Shown: piece by piece, positions 46,301 through 58,300 of the stretch
How the letters are laid out: each line of letters begins with the position of its first letter
How positions within the stretch are numbered: the stretch's first letter is position 1
From: Arenicola marina
Taxonomy: Eukaryota; Annelida; Polychaeta; Arenicolidae
Direction of reading: 5' to 3'
Assembly (NCBI GenBank): GCA_964019135.1
Contig: OZ025255.1
Span: forward strand, 496,001 to 560,000
Length of the DNA: 64,000 nt
Position numbers and translations under genes: made by a program
The notes under the pieces: generated by a model
Told to the model about the DNA's origin: nothing
Seen by the model: the letters and a program-made list of their open reading frames with translations, nothing else
The model's database searches: none

Positions 46301-49300
46301 GGAAGGCCGTAGCCCTGGGCCCCAGTACCGTAAGCCCTCTGACCGTACCGAGGGGAAGGCCGTAGCCCTGGGCCCCAGTACCGTAAGCCCTCTGACCGTA
46401 CCGTGGGGAAGGCCGTAGCCCTGACCCCCAATACTGTAAGCCCTCTGACCGTACCGTGGGGAAGGCCGTAGCCCTGGGCCCCAGTACCGTAAACCCTCTG
46501 ACCTACCGTGGAGGATGCCGTACCCCTGGGCCAAGCCGTGCGGGTTGGATGGCGTCACGCAGTCCAAGTGAACCTCCTTCCTCAAACATGTGTCCAGGTC
46601 AACTGCGCTGAAGAAGGCCACTGACTGCAAAAGGTAATATTAATGGACATGAGCCTTCCATCCAGCCACCAGCCTCACAGAGCACCCAGCCACCAGCCTC
46701 ACAGAGCATCCAGCCACCAGCCTCACAGAGCATCCAGCCTCACAGAGCATCCAGCCACCAGCCTCACAGAGCACCCAGCCACCAGCCTCACAGAGCATCC
46801 AGCCTCACAGAGCATCCAGCCTCACAGAGCATCCAGCCACCAGCCTCACAGAGCACCCAGCCACCAGCCTCACAGAACATCCAGCCACCAGCCTCACAGA
46901 GCAACCAGCCACCAGCCTCACAGACCATCCAGCCACCAGCCTCACAGAGCACCCAGCCACCAGCCTCACAGAACACCCAGCCACCAGCCTCACAGAGCAC
47001 CCAGCCACCAGCCTCACAGAACACCCAGCCACCAGCCTCACAGAGCACCCAGCCACCAGGCTCACAGAGCATCCAGCCACCAGCCTCACAGAGCACCCAG
47101 CCACCAGCCTCACAGAACACCCAGCCACCAGCCTCACAGAGCACCCAGCCACCAGGCTCACAGAGCATCCAGCCACCAGCCTCACAGAACATCCAGCCAC
47201 CAGCCTCACAGAACACCCAGCCACCAGCCTCACAGAGCACCCAGCCACCAGCCTCACAGAGCACCCAGCCACCAGGCTCACAGAGCATCCAGCCACCAGC
47301 CTCACAGAGAACCCAGCCACCAGCCTCACAGAACACCCAGTCACCAGCCTCACAGAACATCCAGCCTCACAGAGCATCCATCCACTAGCCTCACAGAACA
47401 CCCAGCCACCAGCCTCACAGAGCATCCAGCCACCAGCCTCACAGAGCATCCAGCCACCAAGCTCACAGAGCACCCAGCCACCAGCCTCACAGAGCACCCA
47501 GCCACCAGCCTCACAGAACACCCAGCCACCAGCCTCACAGAGCACCCAGCCACCAGCCTCACAGAACACCCAGTCACCAGCCTCACAGAACATCCAGCCT
47601 CACAGAGCATCCATCCACTAGCCTCACAGAACACCCAGCCACCAGCCTCACAGAGCATCCAGCCACCAGCCTCACAGAGCATCCAGCCACCAAGCTCACA
47701 GAGCACCCAGCCACCAGCCTCACAGAGCACCCAGCCACCAGCCTCACAGAACACCCAGCCACCAGCCTCACAGAGTCACCCTCAGAGACCACCATACTGA
47801 AGGGCCTTAATACAACAGGAACTCACCAGCGGCAGGTCGCCCATGTGGAGTTTGTGGGCGAACATGGCCCTGGTGAGGAGGTTGGTGACCTGGAGGGCGA
47901 GGGCGGCCCGCCAGCGGTCGTCGCTGGCCACCAGGTAGCGCACCTCGTCGTGGATGCTGATGGCGAAGCGGCCGTGGATGGCGTGGGCGTCGAGCAGCCA
48001 GCGCATAGACACCAGCAGTAGGTGGAGGTAGTCCACAGCAGAGCTCTGCACCACCCAGTTCACCCGGCTCGTCATGAACTGAAACAGCCACGAGGTCACT
48101 GTATTATACACCGTCACCATTACACTAAGACTATTGTATACACCGTCACCACTAAACTATATACTATTGTATACACCATCACCATTACACTACATACTAT
48201 TGTATACACCATCACCATTACACTAAGACTATTGTATACACCGTCACACTACATACTATTGTATACACCGTCACACTACATATATAAAACTATATACTAT
48301 TGTATACACCGTCACCACTAAACTATATACTATTGTATACACCGTCACCATTACACTAAGACTATTGTATACACCGTCACACTACATACTATTGTATACA
48401 CCGTCACACTACATATATAAAACTATATACTATTGTATACACCATCACCATTACACTATAGACTATTGTACACACTATCACACTACATACTATTGTATAC
48501 ACCATCACCATTACACTAAGACTATTGTATACACCGTCACACTACATACTATTGTATACACCGTCACACTACATATATAAAACTATATACTATTGTATAC
48601 ACCGTCACCACTAAACTATATACTATTGTATACACCATCACCATTACACTATTGTACACACCATCACACTACATACTATTGTATACACCGTCACCACTAA
48701 ACTATATACTATTGTATACACCGTCACCACTAAACTATATACTATTGTATACACCATCACCATTACACTACATACTATTGTATACACCATCACCATTACA
48801 CTAAGACTTGTATACACCGTCACACTACATACTATTGTATACACCGTCACCACTAAACTATATACTATTGTATACACCGTCACCACTAAACTATATACTA
48901 TTGTATACACCATCACCATTACACTATAGACTATTGTACACACCATCACACTACATTCTGCTTTTATAATGTTCAGAAGCAAAAGGAAAAACGAATAAAC
49001 GGTATATCCCGGGGATTCAAAGAGATGCAATGGTGTTATATTTACATTATCATATGTATATTTTTCTCATCCGCTCCTGTCATTTGATCGTTGTCGGTTT
49101 ATAGCACGTGTGTTAATGTTAATTCTTGACTTTTATATACCGATGTCAAATACAATTTAAACTGATCTTATCTCGTGGGGTTGTTCTTCCTCCGTAAAGT
49201 ATACCGATATGATATTGACATCATGATAGCTTGACGCCATGGTCTTAATCAACCCACTATAAAACATATAAGCGATAAGGGTACTGATTGATTGATAGCA

Positions 49301-52300
49301 CGTCTTGTCGATATCGAGGTTAGACAATAGTCTATAGTGTAATGGGGACGGTGTATACAATAGTATGTAGTGTAATGGTGATGGTGTATACAATACACCG
49401 TCACCACTAAACTATATACTATTGTATACACCGTCACCACTAAACTATATACTATTGTATACACCATCACCATTACACTACATACTATTGTATACACCAT
49501 CACCATTACACTACATACTATTGTATACACCATCACCACTAAACTATATACTATTGTATACACCGTCACCACTAAACTATATACTATTGTATACACCGTC
49601 ACCATTACACTACATACTATTGTATACACCATCACCATTACACTACATACTATTGTATACACCGTTACCACTAAACAATTTACTATTGTATACACCGTCA
49701 CCATTACACTACATACAATGGTATACACCGTCACCATTACACTACATACTATTGTATACACCATCACCATTACACTACATACTATTGTATACACCATCAC
49801 CATTACACTACATACTATTGTATACACCATCACCATTACACTACATACTATTGTATACACCGTCACCATTACACTACATACCATTGTATACACCGTCACC
49901 ATTACACTACATACTATTGCATACACCATCACCATTACACTACATACTATTGTATACACCGTCACCATTACACTACATACTATTGTATACACCATCACCA
50001 TTACACTACATACTATTGTATACACCATCACCATTACACTACATACTATTGTATACACCATCACCATTACACTACATACTATTGTATACACCGTCACCAT
50101 TACACTACATACTATTGTATACACCGTCACCATTACACTACATACTATTGTATACACCATCACCATTACACTACATACTATTGTATACACCGTCACCATT
50201 ACACTACATACCATTGTATACACAGTCACCATTACACTACATACTATTGCATACACCATCACCATTACACTACATACTATTGTATACACCGTCACCATTA
50301 CACTACATACTATTGTATACACCATCACCATTACACTACATACTATTGTATACACCATCACCATTACACTACATACTATTGTATACACCATCACCATTAC
50401 ACTACATACTATTGTATACACCGTCACCATTACACTACGTACTATTGTATACACCATCACCATTACACTACATACTATTGTATACACCATCACCATTACA
50501 CTACATACTATTGTATACACCGTCCCCATTACACTATAAACTATTGTCTAACCTCGATATCGACAAGACGTGCTATCAATCAATCAGTACCCTTATCACT
50601 TATATGTTTTATAGTGGGTTGATTAAGACCATGGCGTCAAGCTATCATGATGTCAATATCATATCGGTATACTTTACGGAGGAAGAACAACCCCACGAGA
50701 TAAGATCAGTTTAAATTGTATTTGACATCGGTATATAAAAGTCAAGAATTAACATTAACACACGTGCTATAAACCGACAACGATCAAATGACAGGAGCGG
50801 ATGAGAAAAATATACATATGATAATGTAAATATAACACCATTGCATCTCTTTGAATCCCGGGATATACCGTTTATTCGTTTTTCCTTTTGCTTCTGAACA
50901 TTATAAAAGCAGAATTTGTCCCTTTTTCAATTTGTTCTTCACAGAAGAGGGTTTCGGCAATTCCTTTTCCCATTATACCCTTTCGAAAAACAAAAAAGCA
51001 AAAAAGGTAAAAGACGTCAGAAACTGTTTCCCGTTTTTGAAAGGAGCAAAACGAAAATAGGTAACACTCGCGCGATACCTTTTACCCTTTTGTAAAGTAC
51101 AAAACGGAAATAGGTAACACTCGAGCGATACCGTTTTACCTATGGCTCCTGGCTCAGGTTCCGGGCTATGGCTCTCGGTGCCGGGCTATGGCTCTCGGTG
51201 CCGGGCTATGGCTCTCGGCTATGGCTCCGGTTCTTGGGCTTCCCGACGCTAGATTATGGCTTCGAGCTCTGAGCTATGGCTTCGGACTATGGCCCTGGGC
51301 TCAGGTCTCGGGCTATGGCTCAGGGCTCCGGGCTATGGCTCCGGGCTATGGCTCCAGGCTATGGCTTTGGGTATCGGGATATGACTCTCGATGCGGGGCT
51401 ATGGCTTCGAGCTATGGCTCCGGATGTCTGACTATTGGTTTGCCGGCTATGGCTCTGGGCGTCGGCTCTCCGTGCGCTGGACTATGGCTCTGTGCACCGC
51501 GCTGAAATCGGGAACGCCAGGGCGATAACGCGAGGGAAGAATGCGAGATCGGGAAAACGCGAGGGCTAGATCGCGAAGGCGAAAACTCGAGATTGATCTC
51601 GCCTTCGCATTTTCGCATTCTCGTGATCTCGCGTTCTTGCGATCTCGCCCTCGCGATTTCACCCTCGAGATCTCGCCCGGCACAGCCACAGCCAAAAGCC
51701 TGAGCCCGGAGTCATAGCCCGGAGTCATAGCCCGGAGCCTGAGCCCGGAGTCATAGCCCGGAGTCATAGCCCGGAGTCATAGCCCGGAGTCATAGCCCGG
51801 AGTCATAGCCCGGAGCCACAGCCCGGAGTCATAGCCCGGAGTCATAGCCCGGAGCCACAGCCCGGAGTCATAGCCCGGAGTCATAGCCCGGAGCCACAGC
51901 CCGGAGCCTGAGCCCGGAGCTCGAGCCCGGAGTCATAGCCCGGAGTCATAGCCCGGAGCCTGAGCCCTGAGTCATAGCCCGGAGTCATAGCCCGGAGCCA
52001 CAGCCCGGAGTCATAGCCCGGAGCCACAGCCCGGAGCCTGAGCCCGGAGTCATAGCCCAGAGTCATAGCCCGGAGCTAGAAACAAATTCGCTCGAGCGTT
52101 ACTCATTTTCGTATTGAAGTTCGAGGAAAGGATAAAACAGTATTACGCGAGTGTTACCTATTTCCATTTTGCACTTTACAAAAGGCTAAAAGGTATCGCG
52201 CGAGTGTTACCTATTTTCATTTTGCTCCTTTCAAAAAGGGCAAACGGTTTCTGATGACTTTTACCTTTTTTTGCTTTTTCATGTTTCAAAACGGTAGTTG

Positions 52301-55300
52301 GAAAAGGATTTGCCGAAACCCTTTTCCGACTAACCTTTTGTGAAACAGAAAATTGAAAAAGGGAAAATTTTGCTTTTATAATGTTCAGAAGCAAAAGGAA
52401 AAACGAATAAACGGTATATCCAGGGATTTCTTTGTATATCTCCGTTGTATAAAAAAGTATGACCACCCGAATGAAGAGCATATGAGGCGGTTTGGTGTTT
52501 GTTTGTCCAATATGTTTGAGTTGAGAGGTGGCAGTGATTACAGAATATGGGTGTACGCACGCCGCCAGCCACGAGCTGGGGCTCCAGCGCCTTGCTGATC
52601 TGACAGCCCAGCACCGGGGTCAGTGATTAGACAGTGTGGGTGTACGCACGTCGCCAGCCACGTGCTGGGGCTCCAGCGCCTTGGTGATCTGACAGCCCAG
52701 CACCGGGGTCAGTGATTAGACAGTGTGGGTGTACGCACGTCCCCAGCCACGTGCTGGGGCTCCAGCTCCTTGCTGATCTAACAGCCCAGCACCGGGGTCA
52801 GTGATTAGACAGTGTGGGTGTACGCACGTCACCAGCCACGTGCTGGGGCTCCAGCGCCTTGCTGATCTGACAGCCCAGCACCGGGGTCAGTGATTAGACA
52901 GTGTGGGTGTACGCACGTCACCAGCCACGTGCTGGGGCTCCAGCGCCTTGCTGATCTGACAGCCCAGCACCGGGGTCAGTGATTAGACAGTGTGGGAGTA
53001 CGCACGTCGCCAGCCACGTGCTGGGGCTCCAGCGCCTTGCTGATCTGACAGCCCAGCACCGGGGTCAGTGATTAGACAGTGTGGGTGTACGAACGTCACC
53101 AGCCACGTGCTGGGGCTCCAGCGCCTTGCTCATCTGACAGCCCAGCACCGGGGTCAGTGATTAGACAGTGTGGGTGTACGCACGTCGCCAGCCACGTGCT
53201 GGGGCTCCAACGCCTTGCTGATCTGACAGCCCAGCACCGGGGTCAGTGATTAGACAGTGTGGGTGTACGCACGTCACCAGCCACGTGCTGGGGCTCCAGC
53301 GCCTTGGTGATCTGACAGCCCAGCACCGGGGTCAGTGATTAGACAGTGTGGGTGTACGCACGTCGCCAGCCACGTGCTGGGGCTCCAGCGCCTTGCTGAT
53401 CTGACAGCCCAGCACCGGGGTCAGTGATTAGACAGTGTGGGTGTGGGTGTACGCACGTCGCCAGCCACGTGCTTGGGCTCCAGCGCCTTGCTGATCTGAC
53501 AGCCCAGCACCGGGGTCAGTGATTAGACAGTGTGGGTGTACGCACGTCGCCAGCCACGTGCTTGGGCTCCAACGCCTTGCTGATCTGACAGCCCAGCACC
53601 GGGGTCAGTGATTAGACAGTGTGGGTGTACGCACGTCACCAGCCACGTGCTTGGGCTCCAGCGCCTTGCTGATCTGACAGCCCAGCACCGGGGTCAGTGA
53701 TTAGACAGTGTGGGTGTACGCACGTCGCCAGCCACGTGCTTGGGCTCCAGCGCCTTGCTGATCTGACAGCCCAGCACCGGGGTCAGTGATTAGACAGTGT
53801 GGGTGTACGCACGTCACCAGCCACGTGCTTGGGCTCCAGCGCCTTGCTGATCTGACAGCCCAGCACCGGGGTCAGTGATTAGACAGTGTGGGTGTACGCA
53901 CGTCACCAGCCACGTGCTGGGGCTCCAGCGCCTTGCTGATCTGACAGCCCAGCACCGGGGTCAGTGATTAGACAGTGTGGGTGTACGCACGTCGCCAGCC
54001 ACGTGCTTGGGCTCCAGCGCCTTGCTGATCTGACAGCCCAGCACCGGGGTCAGTGATTAGACAGTGTGGGTGTACGCACGTCACCAGCCACGTGCTGGGG
54101 CTCCAGCGCCTTGCTGATCTGACAGCCCAGCACCGGGGTCAGTGATTAGACAGTGTGGGTGTACGCACGTCGCCAGCCACGTGCTTGGCCTCCAGCGCCT
54201 TGGTGATCTGACAGCCCAGCACCGGGGTCAGTGATTAGACAGTGTGGGTGTACGCACGTCACCAGCCACGTGCTGGGGCTCCAGCGCCTTGCTCATCTGA
54301 CAGCCCAGCACCGGGGTCAGTGATTAGACAGTGTGGGTGTACGCACGTCGCCAGCCACGTGCTTGGGCTCCAGCGCCTTGGTGATCTGACAACCCAGCAC
54401 CGGGGTCAGTGATTAGACAGTGTGGGTGTACGCACGTCACCAGCCACGTGCTTGGGCTCCAGCGCCTTGCTGATCTGACAGCCCAGCACCGGGGTCAGTG
54501 ATTAGACAGTGTGGGTGTGGGTGTACGCACGTCACCAGCCACGTGCTGGGGCTCCAGCGCCTTGCTGATCTGACAGCCCAGCACCGGGGTCAGTGATTAG
54601 ACAGTGTGGGTGTACGCACGTCGCCAGCCACGTGCTTGGGCTCCAGCGCCTTGGTGATCTGACAGCCCAGCACCGGGGTCAGTGATTAGACAGTGTGGGT
54701 GTACGCACGTCGCCAGCCACGTGCTTGGGCTCCAGCGCCTTGGTGATCTGACAGCCCAGCACCGGGGTCAGTGATTAGACAGTGTGGGTGTACGCACGTC
54801 GCCAGCCACGTGCTTGGGCTCCAGCGCCTTGGTGATCTGACAGCCCAGCACCGGGGTCAGTAATTAGACAGTGTGGGTGTACGCACGTCGCCAGCCACGT
54901 GCTTGGGCTCCAGCGCCTTGGTGATCTGACAGCCCAGCACCGGGGTCAGTGATTAGACAGTGTGGGTGTGGGTGTACGCACGTCGCCAGCCACGTGCTTG
55001 GGCTCCAGCGCCTTGCTGATCTGACAGCCCAGCACCGGGGTCAGTGATTAGACAGTGTGGGTGTGGGTGTACGCACGTCACCAGCCACGTGCTTGGGCTC
55101 CAACGCCTTGCTGATCTGACAGCCCAGCACCGGGGTCAGTGATTAGACAGTGTGGGTGTGGGTGTACGCACGTCACCAGCCACGTGCTGGGGCTCCAGCG
55201 CCTTGCTGATCTGACAGCCCAGCACCGGGGTCAGTGATTAGACAGTGTGGGTGTACGCACGTCACCAGCCACGTGCTGGGGCTCCAGCGCCTTGCTGATC

Positions 55301-58300
55301 TGACAGCCCAGCACCGGGGTCAGTGATTAGACAGTGTGGGTGTACGCACGTCGCCAGCCACGTGCTTGGGCTCCAGCGCCTTGGTGATCTGACAGCCCAG
55401 CACCGGGGTCAGTGATTAGACAGTGTGGGTGTGGGTGTACGCACGTCACCAGCCACGTGCTGGGGCTCCAGCGCCTTGCTGATCTGACAGCCCAGCACCG
55501 GGGTCGTGGGGCACTTCGACGTCGCAATCTCCTCCAGCTTGTTGAACATGGCCGACTCACTACAAACACAGATAGTACTGGCATTAACGACACAGTCAAC
55601 AACCTACAGAGGCCTATTAACGTTAAGGCGCCACTCGTTGACGAGAGCTCCTTCCCCAGGCCGGTTAAGGCGCCACTCGGTGACGAGAGCTCCTTCCCCA
55701 GGCCGGTTAAGGCGCCACTCGGTGACGAGAGCTCCTTCCCCAGGCCGGTTAAGGCGCCACTCGTTGACGAGAGCTCCTTCCCCAGGCCGGTTAAGGCGCC
55801 ACTCGGTGGCAAGAGCTCCTTCCCCAGGCCGGTTAAGGCGCCACTCGGTGACGAGAGCTCCTTCCCCAGGCCGGTTAAGGCGCCATTCGGTGACGAGAGC
55901 TCCTTCCCCAGGCCGGTTAAGGTGCCACTCGGTGACGAGAGCACCCTTCCCAGGCCGGTTAAGGCGCCACTCGTTGACGAGAACTCCTTCCTCAGGCCGG
56001 TTAAGGCGCCATTCGGTGACGAGAGCTCCTTCCCCAGGCCGGTTAAGGTGCCACTCGGTGACGAGAGCACCCATCCCAGGCCGGTTAAGGCGCCACTCGT
56101 TGACGAGAGCTCCTTCCCCAGGTCAGTTAAGGTGCCACTCGGTGACGAGAGCACCCTTCCCAGGCCGGTTAAGGCGCCACTCGTTGACGAGAGCACCCTT
56201 CCCAGGCCGGTTAAGGCGCCACTCGTTGACGAGAGCTCCTTCCCCAGGCCAGTTAAGGCGCCATTCGGTGACGAGAGTTCCTTCCCCAGGCCGGTTAAGG
56301 CGCCACTCGGTGACGAGAGCTCCTTGGCCAGGCCGGTTAAGGCGCCACTCGTTGACGAGAGCTCCTTCCCCAGGCCGGTTAAGGCGCCACTCGGTGACGA
56401 GAGCTCCTTCCCCAGGCCGGTTAAGGCGCCACTCGGTGACGAGAGCTCCTTGCCCAGGCCGGTTAAGGCGCAACTCGGTGACGAGAGCTCCTTCCCCAGG
56501 CCGGTTAAGGCGCCACTCGGTGACGAGAGCACCTTCCCCAGGCCGGTTAAGGCGCCACTCGTTGACGAGAGCTCCTTCCCCAGGCCGGTTAAGGCGCCAC
56601 TCGGTGACGAGAGCTTCTTGCCCAGGCCGGTTAAGGCGCCACTCGGTGACGAGAGCTCCTTCCCCAGGCCGGTTAAGGCGCCACTCGGTGACGAGATTTA
56701 ACAAATGTGAATATGTAATCACGAGATAAATGAAATTTAATTAGGAGAGTATACTGACAATATAAGCGATCTTATTGACGGTTGTCTGTTGAGAAGCCGG
56801 TGATGCTCCTACCTGCCTCCCTCCCATTTACTGACAGGGTCCTTGCCTTCAGCCACCTCCTCTTGGCTGCAACATAGAGACACGTAATATAGACAGAGGT
56901 AATTGTTATCAATGTAACGGTCTCACAATGTGCAAGACAGGCAGATGTAATTGTTATCAATGTAACGGTCTCACAATGAGCAAGACAGACAGATGTAATT
57001 GCTATCAATGTAACGGTCTCACAATGTGCAAGACAGACAGATGTAATTGTTATCAATGTAACGGTCTCACAATGTGCAAGACAGACAGAGGTAATTGTTA
57101 TCAATGTAACGGTCTCACAATGTGCAAGACAGACAAATGTAATTGCTATCAATGTAACGGTCTCACAATGTGCAAGACAGACAGATGTAACTGTTATCAA
57201 TGTAAAGGTATCACAATGTGCAAGACAGACAGATGTAATTGCTATCAATGTAACGGTCTCACAATGTGCAAGACAGACAGATGTAATTGTTATCAATGTA
57301 AAGGTATCAAAATGTGCAAGACAGACAGAGGTAATTGCTATCAATGTAACGGTCTCACAATGTGCAAGACAGACAGATGTAATTGCTATCAATGTAACGG
57401 TATCACAATGTGCAAGACAGACAGATGTAATTGTTATCAATGCAACGGTCTCACAATGAGCAAGACAGACAGATGTAATTGCTATCAATGTAACGGTCTC
57501 ACAATGTGCAAGACAGACAGATGTAATTGCTATCAATGTAAAGGTATCAAAATGTGCAAGACAGACAGATGTAATTGCTATCAATGTAACGGTCTCACAA
57601 TGTGCAAGACAGACAGATGTAATTGCTATCAATGTAACGGTCTCACAATGTGCAAGACAGACAGATGTAATTGCTATCAATGTAACGGTCTCACAATGTG
57701 TAAAACAGACAGATGTAATTGTTATCAATGTAAAGGTATCAAAATGTGCAAGACAGACAGATGTAATTTTTATCAATGTAACGGTCTCACAATGTGCAAG
57801 ACAGACAGATGTAATTGCTATCAATGTAACGGTATCACAATGTGCAAGACAGACAGATGTAATTGTTATCAATGCAACGGTCTCACAATGTGCAAGACAG
57901 ACAGATGTAATTGCTATCAATGTAACGGTCTCACAATGTGCAAGACAGACAGATGTAATTGCTATCAATGTAACGGTCTCACAATGTGCAAGACAGACAG
58001 ATGTAATTGCTATCAATGTAACGGTCTCACAATGTGCAAGACAGACAGAGGTAATTGTTATCCATGTAACGGTCTCACAATGTGCAAGACAGACAGAGGT
58101 AATTGCTATCAATGCAACGGTCTCACAATGTGCAAGACAGACAGATGTAATTGTTATCAATGTAACGGTCTCACAATGTGCAAGACAGACAGAGGTAATT
58201 GTTATCAATGTAACGGTCTCACAATGTGCAAGACAGACAAATGTAATTGTTATCAATGCAACGGTATCACAATGTGCAATACAGACAGATGTAATTGTTA

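Noticed and set aside
46643..47800. 385-codon Pro/His/Ser-rich ORF on + and Cys/Gly-rich ORFs on -
   Set aside because: A 24-bp intronic array between two certain POLG exons.
49249..50714. ORFs of about 430 codons on both strands, ending in a shared unique tail
   Set aside because: The 33-bp array is open by unit length. The shared tail comes from the inverted duplication, not from two related proteins.
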